Assembly: GCA_007922225.1 (NCBI GenBank)
Contig: ML680092.1
Location: 248,001-312,000, forward strand
DNA: 64,000 nucleotides
DNA from: Emydura subglobosa
Taxonomy: Eukaryota > Chordata > Testudines > Chelidae
Direction: 5' to 3'
Of this stretch, positions 31,903-43,329 are shown in pieces. How positions within the stretch are numbered: position 1 is the first letter of the stretch; the number at the start of each line of letters is the position of its first letter. The translations under genes were made by a program, and so were the position numbers. The notes beneath the pieces are model-generated. The model did no database searches. It saw only the letters and a list, made by a program, of their open reading frames with translations, and was not told the DNA's origin.

Positions 31903-32162
31903 GGGGAACATTTTGGGGACAGGCACTGAGCAAAACTGATTCAATGGGCCTCCCTATGGTGGATTGTGTCCTGGACATGGTGCGTGGCACTGTGCTGGAT
32001 GACGAGCAATACCAGAGCATCAGAGCCAAGAGAAGCAGCCCAGAGAAGATACGGAAGCTGTACAAGCTCATGCTGAGCTGGAAGCGGGTCTGCAAGGACC
32101 AGCTCTACCAGGCGCTGAAGGCCAAGCACAAGTTCCTTATTGAAGACTTTGAGGGGAAATGA
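31903..32162 (+). CDS. CARD-domain terminal exon, NLRP1-type
   Basis: Acceptor CTCCTGCTCAG, then an open frame to TGA at 32160-32162. The CARD reads MVDCVLDMVRGTVLDDEQYQ, then SSPEKIRKLYKLMLSW, CKDQLYQALKAKHKFL and a short acidic tail, the typical C-terminal CARD of NLRP1 and CARD8 that nucleates the caspase-1 complex after FIIND cleavage. In this family it follows the UPA exon directly. Here it follows another CARD exon (30907..31290) and is in plus orientation, like the FIIND paralogue at 17056. It has no stops and looks intact, unlike that FIIND. It may serve another, unseen gene structure. Confidence 0.8.
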
Positions 32163-32166
32163 ATGC

Positions 32167-32172
32167 AATAAA
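32167..32172 (+). terminator. Poly(A) signal AATAAA after CARD exon 2
   Basis: AATAAA only five bases after the stop codon, implying a very short 3' UTR. Confidence 0.6.
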
Positions 32173-32467
32173 CTCTCCCTCCTCCTGGAGTGACTGAGCC
32201 TAGAGTCCATTCCATGGGATGCAGGAGTCCAGTTCTAGTGCTTCTCCCTCTTCACCCAGAATCCATTGCGATGAGGCTCTGGAATCCGGTTCTGGTCCTT
32301 CAGCTCGTCAGTCAGTGCTTGTCTGGTCTTTATCCTCTCAGTGTGCACATCCCCAACCATCATCCTACCTGGGTCTCAGGCAGAGGGGATCCATCCTCTC
32401 CTCAGGCTGAACTTGGATGGAGAGTCCATCAGCGATCCCAGTTCTCTGCTCACCTTCCTCAGCAGTG

Positions 32468-32593
32468 ACAGCTAAGCTTGACAAAGCCCTGGCTGGGATG
32501 ATTTAGCTGAAGTAAGTCCTGCTTTGAGCAGGGGGTTGGACTAGATGACCTCCTGAGGTCCCTTCCAACTCTAATATTGTAAGATTCTATAAT
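32468..32593 (+). mobile_element. CR1 3' tail
   Basis: Starts AGCTTGACAAAGCCCTGG and has GGGTTGGACTAGATGACC; the last about 125 bases of a CR1. Confidence 0.85.
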
Positions 32594-32599
32594 GGTGTC

Positions 32600-33327
32600 A
32601 GCTGCAGCATTTCCATTCTCTGCTATGTAAAGACACATGCCTCAAGCCACGACACTTGCTATGGGAGTTCCCTGGCCTCTCCTCCTCCAATACCCCAGGA
32701 CTATTCTGGGGTGAGGGTTTATCTGTTACTGAAGTCAATTAAATAGAACTCGACATAGGTCATTCGGAAAGCAAGATGCTAACTTTTGCCTTCATGGAAG
32801 CTGCCTGAAACAGGGACTTGGGTTGTTTTCTTGTTTGTTTTTTTAAGAATAATTAATGTATTTTTGTTACTGAAATAAAGAGGGAGAAAAAAGCCACAAA
32901 CTGGCGGTGGCCACCAGAGACATGTGACAGGTGAATAAGGTGGGCTGCAAAGCACAGGGTCAGCAAGTGAGAGGGGATATGGAACACAACAACTAGACCT
33001 TTCCCCAGCTCTCCGGGTGTAGAGAGAGGCTTGTAGAAGATTGTGATTTAGAGACTCTCCCTAGCATGGTACAGTGCTGTGTGAATTGGGAGATGTGCCC
33101 TACATCATATCTAAGGTGGCTGCTCCCAGCTGCACACATGGGAGTCACTCCCATCTGTGTTGTTAAAGTTCTCTTCCTTACTCATTCAATAATCTATTCT
33201 TTAATGAACCCTCAGGATCATTACACTGGAGTGGGGATGGGCCCTGGGACCAGCCCCCAAGATCATCTCTGAGCCTGCTTCCGATGTAGCCAGACCAAAC
33301 GGCAGGGGCAGCTCTAGACATTGAGAA
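32600..33327. other. No gene recognised
   Basis: Downstream of the CARD exons. Contains an AATAAAG-like word near 32873 but no recognisable exon or named repeat. Confidence 0.4.
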
Positions 33328-34096
33328 TTATGTTCACACTGAGCACTAATTCAAATTAGCTTAATTCAACTTTCAGCAGCCGATTTAAAGAAATAGCAGC
33401 AGACTGTTCACACTATGCTGTTTGAGCTGGTCTCTTGCGTTCACACTGGCCAACCTTAATTCGAATTAGAAAGCAGTGCAATGTGGGTAGCTATCCCACA
33501 GTGCCACTAGCCACGGAGGCTGTGTCATCATCCCAGGATGCATTGCTGCTTCCCCCACCCTTTTCCCCTCCCAAACAAACAAGAAAAGGATTTTTTTTTT
33601 TGCTCCCTGCGATGGCCATTGCTTCAGAGACATGGAGCCAGCTATACTCTGCACTATAATTGTGATCGTGACAAATACATCGTGGCTTATCATGGAGTAC
33701 TTGAGAAATAGAACAAGAAGGCAAAGCAGCCAAGGCTGCCCTGCTTCAAGACATCCAGCAGAACAATTCCCGATTGCTACAGGCAATGAGTGATGCATTA
33801 GTGATTTCTGTTCCTGTATGTTGCTTGCCTTTTCTCATCCATGCGCCCCCCTCCCCCCCCACCATGTTGCTTGCCTTTGATGCAAGCCTGATTTCGGTTC
33901 CTGTATGTTTTCCTTTGATGATACCCACCCCCCCACCACCCTTCCAGATCTGTGCCCGACCAATCTCTCATGAACAAGATTTTCTTTAATAAAGAAACGT
34001 TTTGGAAAGATGCAAAAATGTATTTTTAAACAGTCATGACTTGGGTGAAGGGGGTGGGCGGGGGAGGATTCCTTCACTGTCTCCAGGGGTAGGGTG

Positions 34097-34393
34097 TTAG
34101 CTTGCTGGCCAACTGTCAGTGTGGCCGCCACAGCTTTCTGCTCCCCTCCACCGGGGTGGAGGAGAGCAGGTGCTGCATCCTGGACAATCTCCTCCGAGAC
34201 CTGTTTGGGGCATCGGGACTTTGTCCATAATAACCCGGGGCAAGTCTGCCTGGTCCCACAGTAGTCTCAACATCCCCTGGGTGGTGCTGTGATCATGTTC
34301 CTGCATTTGGCCCATGTTCTTGGACAAGGTCATCCTCCATGCTCTTTGATCTGTCTCTGCAGCTGCCAAGGCGTTCATGAGCTCCAAAAACAT
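34097..34393 (-). pseudogene. Harbinger Myb-like protein, C-terminal fragment
   Basis: A Met/Leu-rich segment (MFLELMNALAAAETDQRAW) resembles the C-terminal oligomerisation part of the same protein; it then runs into noncoding frame. Separated from the N-terminal part by an insertion. Confidence 0.45.
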
Positions 34394-34570
34394 GTCATCT
34401 TTGTTTAGTTTTTTCCTTTTCCTAATCTGAGACAGTCTGTCAGCAGCACTGCTTAATGGTTAGGCCACTGGCAAGGTGTCTACATAATGTAAGAAAAATA
34501 ACAAGATAGCCACAGCTAGATTAGTGAAGAACAAGATTTTTAGGTAACAGTTTCAGATAATTATGCCTAT

Positions 34571-35575
34571 GTCTACTGTAGGAAGGCACTGTGGCCTTCC
34601 CTAGAATCTGAACCTGAGGAAGGGCCACAGTGGCCCGGCTGGACAGAAACAGGCCCAGCAGACAAGTCTGCCCGGCAACCAAAAGGCCGAGCAGTGATAG
34701 GACTGACTGGCCTGCCCAATCGGCGACAGTGGGGCGGAGCCCCTACTGGAAGGGGCAGTATAAAAGATTGAACTCTGGGGCCTATCTGGGAGAGACTACT
34801 GCTGGAGGTGGACATGCCGTCTGAGGCCTAGGCTGGATCAGAGCTGATACGAGGGAAGCTTGCCTCCTGGGGCAGAGACTTTGACCATCCCCTGACTGAC
34901 CTGGGCCTGGAGACTGGGTAGAGCCTTCACGTAGCTGGACCAGGCCACCTGGCCAGAGGGACTGGATTGAGCACCCTGAGCAACCCAGGTGGAAGATACC
35001 CTCTGAGGCTAGATGGGACCTGGAGGAGCTGCCGGATGCTGAGCCATCCCCTGAGCCCTGTGACCTAGAGGAGCTGCCCCTTGCAGAGGAGCTCCCTGCC
35101 TTGCCACCTGTGGATGAGGTAGGCCCACCAGTCCCTCCCCGGACTGAGCACCTCAGTGACCCCAAGGACCTGATGAGCCAGGTACTTGGGGATATGGGGA
35201 GGAAGTGGCCCAGGAACAGCCATAGTCAGTGCCTGGGACAGGGGCAAGCCCCATTGGCGTGTTGCGGTGGGAGCCCCGCCAACTGAGTGGCAATGCCTTT
35301 GCCACTACTAGGGCCCTGGGCTGGGATGCAGTAGAGATGGGTGGGCTTGCGTCCCCCTCCCCACTTCCCTAGCCACCTCAGGAGATCCTTCTCCTCCCTA
35401 CCACTCCTGAGAGCGGACCACTGCTTGTTCACCTGCCCTGCCTGAAGGCTGGGCTAAGACCCCCACAAGAGGGCTAACTGTTCCCCCTTTAGGAAGGTGC
35501 TGCGGCCTTCTCCAGAATCTGGACCCAAGGAAGGGCTCCAGTGACCTGGCTGGAGAGGACGGCCCTGTAACAGCT
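34571..35575 (+). mobile_element. LTR-like insertion with TATA box
   Basis: Both edges carry the same about 65-base block in direct orientation (AGGAAGGCACTGTGGCCTTC at 34580, AGGAAGGTGCTGCGGCCTTC at 35490). A promoter-like GCAGTATAAAAGATTG lies near 34757. The inner sequence has a Glu/Pro-rich frame (EELPDAEPSPEP) with no clear domain. I infer a Gypsy-type LTR plus leader. Confidence 0.45.
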
Positions 35576-35968
35576 ACATTTTAAAGTTAGGAAGAAGATA
35601 CATATGTATCAATTTCAACACTGATGGCTTGATACTTTGTATCCATAGTTTGTGTATTGAGAAAGATACATAAGTTTCAGTCTACATAATTATGCCTTGA
35701 TAAAATATAGCAAGTGACTTTCTCTTTGTGCTTGTATTTAAACTGCCTTACAGACCACGTGGTGGTGTGGGGTTTATGGGCTTGCATCCCAAAACCACAC
35801 AGACAGGAACTGATTAGGGTTGGAGGTTGATTTCTCAGCTTGCTTTCCAAACCCGTACAGATAGGAAAAATGTAGGTTGTGAGGGAAGTGGATTTGTCTG
35901 CTTGCATTCAACACACACACAGACAGGAGCTCAAGAAAGAAAACTCACCAGATGTGCCTTCCCTGGGA

Positions 35969-36220
35969 TCATTTGTGCTGTCCTGTGAGCTGGTGGACTG
36001 CTCTGGTCTGGTGCAGGTCCTTTATCTTCACATGGACCTGCTGAGCGTTCCTGTTGTGTCCCTTCTCCAGCATGCCCTGGGATATCGTCCCATAAATGTC
36101 CTGATTCCTTTTGCTGGCTCTGAGCTGAGCCAGAATGGATTCCTCACCCCACAGCCCGATGAGGTCTAAGACCTCTGGTCGAGTCCATGCTGGAGCATGT
36201 CTGGGCTTTGCAGTAGCCAT
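35969..36220 (-). pseudogene. Harbinger Myb/SANT-like DNA-binding protein, N-terminal part
   Basis: Residues AWTRPEVLDLIGLWGEESIL and ISQGMLEKGHNRNAQQVHVK are the trihelix/Myb-like domain that binds element ends or helps import transposase. The conserved continuation after KIKDLHQ is lost, so the frame is truncated. Confidence 0.75.
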
Positions 36221-37089
36221 GCTGAGAACAATGGCAAAGCTCTCTCCATGCTGCCAGCAAGCACAGGAAATGGAGACTCAAATCTTCCTGGGGCTTGCGG
36301 GGAGGGGACTTTACCTGCTATTGTGACCACAGAGCACCACAGCATGACTGGCCAGAGTGGTGAAAATGGGGCATAATCAGATACATTGCAGAGGGCATTT
36401 AAGTCGAATTAAGCTCATGCTATGCCACTTGCAGAGGTGGTATTATTCATTTGATTTTACAGGCACCTTAATTCGAATTAACAGTGGTGTCAGTGTGAAT
36501 GTGGGAGTAATTAATTTGAATTAAGGGACTTTAAATCGAACTAAGTTTCCAGTGTCAACCAGGCCTTAGGTGCATGAGGACAGGGGCTGCTTTACCCTCC
36601 CTAAACCCTTTGCCATCTCCTCTCTCAGAGCCAGGGAGAGGAACCTGGGTATGTTTACACTGTGCTTGGGAACGTGCCTCCCAGCCTAGGTCAGCCTTTT
36701 AGACTCCTGAATCAGTTAGGCATCTAAATGCTGAGCATAACAATACCTCAGGCTATGTCTACACTGCAGCACTAATTCGAATTAGCTTAATTCGAATTAC
36801 AGAAAGTGATTTATAGAAAGCGCTGCACACTGTCCACACTTCAGTGTTTCTGCTGTTTTCTTGCATCCACATTGGCCAGCCTTAATTCGAATTAGAAAGC
36901 AGTGCAATGTGGGAAGCTATCCCACAGTGCAACTAACCATAGAGGCTGTTGTGATGAGTGTCATCATCCCAGGATACAGTGCTGCTTCCCCCACCCTCTT
37001 CCCCCACCCCCAAACAAACAGGAAAAGGATTTTCATGGGTGTTTTTTTTTTTTTTTTTAAACTTCTGATTCCTAAGGGCAGTGCTTCCA

Positions 37090-38160
37090 GCAATTCACCC
37101 TTTCACTCCTGTCTGGATCTTTTTAAGACTTTCCAGTGCTTCTTCCAATTTTGGGTGCCCCCCCCACAGCAGAGCCATGAATCCACCTTAACAGAAAATT
37201 TGTAAACTGCTGAGGTATTACTGACACCCATTCGCTATCAGATTTGGCTACGATCAAGCCCTTTTCTTTTTTTTTTTTTTTTTTTGAGAGAAACTCTTTG
37301 CCAAGAGGAAGGACATTCCACAATCCACTGCTGGATTAACTCATCCTTTCCCTGTATCTCTTTTAACATTTGTAATTTTTCAATTTTAACTTGTTGTTTC
37401 ACTGTGCCCAAGTAGTTATTGCCATGGGCAGAATTTCCCAAAGGGTGCCAGTTATTGCTGCCTCTTTAGCCAATTTATCATCCTGTTCATTTCCCCGCTG
37501 CAATGGTCCTGTTCCCCTATGTGATTTTATTTTAACGATTCTGATTTTTTTTTAATTTTGTTGCCAACTCCTCCATTCGTTGCCAGAGGACTTTGTATAT
37601 AATTTCAGATCCATCTGTGCCCACAAAATGCACGGTAGCCCACCATGGCAAATAAATGGTGGTGCCTTTATACACATAATCCGAATCGGTACCAATCACT
37701 ATTTCAGATTGTTTGTTTTCCATTCTTTTTAATACCTCAACAACTGCTGATACTTCTGCTGCTTGAATTCCTCCCTTTGTCAATTTAAATTGGAAGGAAT
37801 ACACAGCTTGCATGCTCCCTGTCAAACAAACTCCGACAAAGCCTGTGACCCCTGTACCTTCTTCATAATATGAGCTTCCATCTACAAACCAAATTGTTTC
37901 TCCCAGCACTATTGGGGTTGCTTTAAAAATGGGGTGAGCTTTAGACTTTTTTTGGGGTTCACAGAACGTTCCTGACCTGTTATAGTTAGACCCCAAACAG
38001 ATATTTCAGGCTCTTTCAGGACAATTAATTGAACATTCTCTGTCATGAGAGCAAAAATCTATTGAATAGCTTTGTCCACCCTTACAGTGCCTTTAAACAA
38101 ATTTTCCTGACTCAATAGTTTTCCTAGGGCATGGTGGCTTTTAACAACCACCTTACTTGC
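37090..38160 (-). pseudogene. Retroviral RT end, RNase H and integrase start
   Basis: The RNase H is best preserved at 37532..37996, with FVDGSSYYEEGTG (first catalytic Asp), an E in KGGIQAAEVSAVVE and GTDSDYV. Downstream, in another frame, RGNEQDDKLAKEAA marks the passage to integrase. Upstream remnants of the RT connection carry stops. Broken by stops and frameshifts. Confidence 0.75.
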
Positions 38161-38299
38161 CCCTTCCTGCTTATACTCTCTGTTTGAGCAAAAAAGTTGG
38201 TAACAGAATATTTACCCAAGGTTTTTAGAGTTACTGTGCTTGTAATACCAATTCCACTTTGTTAACTGTTTAGAGGCACCAATTTTAATAACCATTACT

Positions 38300-39770
38300 T
38301 CCCTTCAACATAGCATAAAATAAAAGTTAAATTGAATTTAAGTTAAAATTAGATAAATTAAATCAGAATTAATGTTAAGTCAGGTCTATGCAAATACTTT
38401 GAGGGTATTAAACTTTTATAATGTTTAGCTGTATTTGGGAAAGCAAAAGTGGAAACCTGTTGAATTTGTTTGGTTAGCTCCAACATCCCCATAACAGAAC
38501 CAGACATAATATATATTGTTATACATTTTATCATTTTTACTATAACATTCTTATAACTATATTTCAATATTTAATAAACGTGAAAACAAGTTTATAAACA
38601 CCCAAACAAAAAAACAATATTTGCCAGTATTACCAGTACATTACTGTTGAGATTTTTCCCTTACATTTTTTCCTTTGAATAAAAAATTATGACTAATACT
38701 TTAAAAAAAAGGTTTGTTTGCAATTGCATTATTTGTTGAGACAAAAATATATATGTACATATATTGATAAATAAGGCCTTTTTGATGTTTGCAGAAAAAT
38801 TGATATTTTATGATGGTTATACCCCGATCCTAACATTAAAATAATGTGGTACCACTTATATGAAAAAAAAGTATAAAATTGACTTTTGTTGCAACAAAAA
38901 AAAAAAATTACGTAACACACAACATAGAACACAGGACAACATACATGACATACAGGACAAATTTACAATTAAAAACAAATGGCGCCAGTTAATTTACAAG
39001 GTATTAAGAGCTAAATTATTAAAGCAATACATATTAGAAAATAGACAGATAAACCAAAGAATTAAATATTTAAATAAATAAGTTACCTTTCCATCTAAAT
39101 GTTTTTTATAAGAGTTGATTAAAAAAAGAATTCACATCAAGCCACCCATCAAATTTGTTGTATTAATTGACAAACAACATGATATGAACTTCCTCTCCAC
39201 CATTCACTTTACTTCAAAACTGTATTATATGGACCATGGAATGCCCATGTTTTAAATATTAGTAAGTGACTAGGATTAGAAGGGCAGTATGAATCTCTGC
39301 TGCTTCAACATTTTTTACAACAGAAATTCACACCGCACCTTGAAACCCAGTGGTGCGAACCTCTGCTGCTTAGCAGCCATATCTTCAGGAGAGTTCCCTG
39401 GCATCCCTTGGAAACATTCCTAACTCTCTCGAAGCAAAGTTTTTTTTTACCTGTTTTGGTTTTTGTTCTGTTCAGTTTTCAGTTGCTTCGTCTTTTTAGG
39501 AGTGCTGGTTTCTGTAACAACTATATTTTTTAACTTATTTTTTTACAAAACAAAGAGCAAGCCATAAGTGAGTAAAGGTGGGAGAGTAGGAGAAGAGCAA
39601 TCTCTGCTGGGAGGAAGACTTGAGCCAAGAAAGAGATTAACTCTATCAAGGTATCTAAAAATACAGGCAGCAACAGAGATTTTAGCAAACAGATACGATA
39701 TAAAGGAAAACGTAACTGGTATGTAAAAATATTTAAGAAAGAAGATTTTTGCTTTGAATGAGGAGTGGGG
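38300..39770. other. AT-rich noncoding block inside the old retrovirus
   Basis: About 1.5 kb with many poly-A and poly-T tracts and no frame resembling protease or RT, where those genes should be. Either extreme decay or a replaced segment. Confidence 0.4.
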
Positions 39771-39807
39771 GTGGGTTAAAGCAGTCGAGCACCCGCACCC
39801 CTGGTTT

Positions 39808-40714
39808 TTATCCTGGCTTTGAGAGGAGAGTGGGGGTTGTTACCTGCTTTTGTAAAACTTGAATTTGTTCCCCCAGCGTCTGTTGCTTTTCTGTGCATGC
39901 CAAATGGATTGCAGAAGTGCCCTTGCCTGCAGTAGTTAACTGTTTCTGGGCAACTGCATGTGTTAATGCATTAATTTTAGATGTTAATTTCCCTATTCTT
40001 AGTTTTTCACTTTGAAATTCTTTTCTATCTATTCCCCTGCAATCAAGTCGCAGCTTCTGTCCTCTAATGTGCTCTGTGAACTGTTCCATTTTCTCCTTTA
40101 TCTGATTTACCAATCCAGTGAAAGTATTGTTTGCTACTTCCCCCTCCTGTGCACTTACTTTTCCCATTCTGACAGGCACCAGTCTAGGTCCCGATTTAAG
40201 TTTTACCGGAACCTGGCTTTTATCATATGGTGATGGTTGCAATGTGGTGGCTCCTAGTTCATTTTTTAATTTTGCCAGGGTCACCTTTTTCCATTTCTGT
40301 CCCCTCATACTCTGCTGTTCTCTTCCAAAATTTATTATGTATTTATTATGGCACTTCTCTTTTTTGTAAAATTTTTACAGCTGTTTGTAGATGTTGATTT
40401 TCCTGTTTTAATTGCTCGAACATACTATGTGTATTTGTTGCTAGCTCTGATACTTTAATAGCATGCTGCCTTAACCATCTCAGCGCCATGACCATTATTT
40501 GGAGTACTCTACACTTTTTACTCTTATTATTCTCTTTTAGGTCAACGCTTTCAGCCATTGACCTACATATTTTGGTCCATGTTTCCCCATTCTGTTTTTT
40601 AAACTCATATGGACCACCTTTATTTGCTACCCAATGTGTCCAATATTCATCAAACTCTATGGGTATGCAAAGGGAGGGAATAAGGGGATTACCAAGCTCG
40701 CAGTTTTCTGTCAT
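39808..40714 (-). pseudogene. Gag-like N-terminal region of the old retrovirus
   Basis: Two overlapping frames, 40346..40714 and 39808..40308. The first has PIEFDEYWTHWVANKGGPYE and a predicted coiled coil (LKQENQHLQTAVKILQKRE); the second is Lys/Gln-rich, also helical. The position right after the primer site supports a Gag N-terminus. No capsid motif is readable. Confidence 0.55.
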
Positions 40715-40761
40715 GTTAGATCGCGATTCCTTTCAGAGGACAGCTCGTTTACTTACCAGAT

Positions 40762-40779
40762 CAGTGGTCGGGGTCACCA
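40762..40779 (-). other. Primer-binding site of the old retrovirus
   Basis: On the minus strand TGGTGACCCCGACCACTG follows the LTR end CCACA after one base. The complement ends in CCA, as a tRNA 3' end must. The tRNA species is not resolved. Confidence 0.6.
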
Positions 40780-40780
40780 G

Positions 40781-41447
40781 TGTGGTACTTGGTGTGTTGG
40801 TTACCGATGTTTATCAGTGTAGGCTGCGTGCTTGTGTCCCTGTGTAGATGCTGTCCCAGCCTTGGCCAGGAAACTGAGACGGCTCTCAAGATCGAATGAG
40901 TCGACACGACCACAGATTAGCTGAGTAACGAAGGCGCCCAAGCGAGGTTTATTGTGTGCGGCACAATTAGAAATGACTTACAGAGTATCTCTGGGTCAGT
41001 TTCATATCGGCGGCGTTACAATGGTCTCGGCCCAACGGCGGGACTTTCCGTTATCCCCTAGACCGGACACCGGTATTCCCTCTGACATCCTCTTTTATAC
41101 ACTGTTACATACACTTTCGGTCTGCCCCCCTTTCACGTAGGTAGTTGCCACCCTCCTGACGTAGTCTAATACCACCTTTTTCCGTTGATTGGCTGATTTG
41201 GGCACCGCCACCCCATGTTTCATTTCTACCCATAAAAGTGTCATTTCAGAGAGTTAGTATCTTGGTACCTCTTATACCTACTACATATTTTAATAATATT
41301 TTGGCAGTCTTACAACCTTGCAGAATCAGCACTTTCCTATACCAGTCTCAGTTAACTTGAGTGACCCCTTATACTTCTGTTCACTAGGCTTTTTCCATTT
41401 AGGCCTTAGCCTGTTTTACAGGCCTTAAGTTCTCACTTCTTACTACA
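40781..41447 (-). mobile_element. 5' LTR of the old retrovirus
   Basis: The LTR end TGTGGTAC (plus strand) is at 40781. Reading right to left it has TATAAAA (41099-41093) and AATAAA (40953-40948) about 145 bases apart, a normal promoter and poly(A) layout. The outer border near 41447 is a guess. Confidence 0.55.
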
Positions 41448-41555
41448 CATATAATGTATCCACATGTAGCAATGTGAATAAACTCTTAAGAAAGTATCAA
41501 TTTCCATGATTGGCCACTGAAACAATGTAGCAAATAATTTCCTCTCACTGCTGGC

Positions 41556-41760
41556 ATTTAAAACACTTTCACCACGCGGGGAGGGGGGTGGGTGGTGAAA
41601 TCTTTCAAAGGGACAAACTTTAAAAGGACAAACTGCAAAGAGCTTGCTGGGCAGTTAAAACGCCCCCCCCACGCGGGGGGGGGGGGGTGTGTGTGTGACA
41701 TTTTCAAACCCTTAAAGAGACAAACTGCAAAGGGCTTGTTGCGTGTGTGGGGGAGTGATC
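41556..41760 (+). repeat. Tandem about 100-bp duplication in the Harbinger-type element
   Basis: CACGCGGGG, a G-rich run, and GACAAACTGCAAAG occur twice in a row with a GGGCTTGTTG-like end. Confidence 0.6.
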
Positions 41761-42090
41761 GCAGCTTGGATTTTAAACCCATTGACCTCAGGAAATGAAG
41801 ATTTAAATCTTCCCGGGGGTGCTTTGGGGGAGGGTACTGAAATGGGGCATCATGGGATACAGTCTGGAGGCCAATTAATTCGAATTAAGTCCCATTGCGT
41901 CCATACTCACACTAATGCAAATTAACTGATGCACTTCAGGCGCTAATCCACTTGCAGAGGTGGTTTTATTAATTCGATTTTAAAGGCTCCTTAATTCGAA
42001 TTAACAATGTGCAAGTGTAGATGCGGGAGTAATTAATTTGAATTAAGGGACTTTAATTCAAATTAAGCCACCAGTGTAGACCAGGCCTCA

Positions 42091-43328
42091 GTACATTTGC
42101 AAATCTTAGTCTCTCTGTGCCTCAGTTCCCCATCTGTAAAACGCACTGCCCCACCTCACAGGATAAATGCACTAAAGAGTGTGAGGCACTCAGATACAAT
42201 GGTGATGTGCTCCATAAAAGTACATTGCAACCCAGCTCCTTTTAGTGCCATGTACATTCACTGTTTGTCTAACCCCAGTGCCCTGAGACAGTTACTCACC
42301 CTCTGAGGAATCTGTGCAATTCACCAGGAAAGCAAAGAATGATTCATCCCTTTCATGAGAAACCTTTTTACATGCATTCTCTGGGGCTGACTGTCTGTCT
42401 TCCATAGCTCCAAGTGGCTGGGAGTTGATCTTGTTAGCTAGCTGCAAGGCAGGAGATGAAGGTGAGTTATAAACTGCCCAGAGGGAATTAACCCTTGCTT
42501 AACTGCACTGAAGGACTGAGTATGTTTGGCTGCAGATCCACAGCACAGATTTTAAAATCTCCCTTTGACCCAGCCTGACCCTCTCTCAGCTGCCTCTCCT
42601 CCCCCACAGAATCTACTCCTTTGTGGTGTATGGAAAACTGTGTTAAAATGGCAAGCTGTCACTTTAATTTGTAAGGGTGTTCCTGGTCCTGCTTGCAGAC
42701 TAGGGGCCTCTGTTGGAGGCATGTGATCAGTAAGAGGGAGCCTAGAGTAAGGTGGGATGAATTGTACCTTTCTCTTTTAGGGAGTAACCTCTTTTGTCTC
42801 TCTCTGGTTTTGGTTCTTGTGTTAGCATTCTGAATACTAAGCAATAAAGTTGTGTTATGTTGCAGCCTTCCAGCAAGAGTATTTCATGTTATCTAACTTC
42901 TTGGTGTGTGTGCTGTGATAATAACACCCTTCTAATACATCTTATATCTTCTGCCACTTCAGAGGCTGGGAGCTCTCCAATCATGGGCAGAAATTAACAC
43001 ATCTGCAGAAGCACACTTCTATCAACATAGCTGCAGTTTACACTGGGGGTTTTGCCAGCATAGCTATGTTGGCTCTAGGGTCGGATTTTTTTCTCACTCC
43101 TAGCTGACATAGCTATCCAGGCAAAAGGACGTAGTGTAGATCAGGCCTAGGACTAGTATCAGAGTCTCACAATTAAGACCGCTGCTGGAATACTGTGTCC
43201 CATTCTGGTGTCCACAATTCAAGAAAGATGTTGATCAGTTGGAGGAACCATGAGAAAGATTAAAGGAATGGAAAACATACCTTGCAGTGAGTGACTCCAG
43301 GAGCTCAACCCATTTAGCTTAACAAAGA
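42091..43328. other. No gene recognised
   Basis: Has a MIR-like word near 42115 (CCTCAGTTCCCCATCTGTAA) but no credible exon. Confidence 0.4.
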
Positions 43329-43329
43329 G

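Larger units (their letters stand above)
33331..36565 (-). mobile_element. PIF/Harbinger element with Myb-like ORF
   Basis: Flanked by TTA (33328-33330 and 36566-36568), the TWA target typical of PIF/Harbinger. The ends carry AATTCAAATTAGC and AATTCGAATTAAC-type inverted blocks, and the right end GACACTGG-AACCAGGCC is the mate of the left TGTTCACACTGAG. On the minus strand it keeps two pieces of the Myb/SANT-like second protein (35969..36220 and 34097..34393). No transposase frame was seen. A 1-kb LTR-like piece is inserted at 34571..35575. Confidence 0.7.
37060..41500 (-). mobile_element. Old endogenous retrovirus, minus orientation, partial
   Basis: In transcript order: LTR 41447-40781, primer site 40779-40762, gag-like frames 40714-39808, a 1.5-kb AT-rich gap without frames, RT end, RNase H and the start of integrase 38160-37090. 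There is no second LTR on the left, so the 3' half (rest of integrase, env, 3' LTR) is missing. Inserted in the Harbinger-type element at 36751. Inactive. Confidence 0.7.
36751..42087. mobile_element. Second PIF/Harbinger-type element, split by a retrovirus
   Basis: The left end GGCTATGTCTACACTGC and the right end CCAGTGTAGACCAGGCC are imperfect inverted repeats; TCA flanks both (36748-36750, 42088-42090). The subterminal AATTCGAATTAGCTTAATTC blocks match those of the element at 33331. The first about 290 bases (to CAGGAAAAGGATTTT) run parallel to that copy, then a retrovirus interrupts. Confidence 0.65.
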
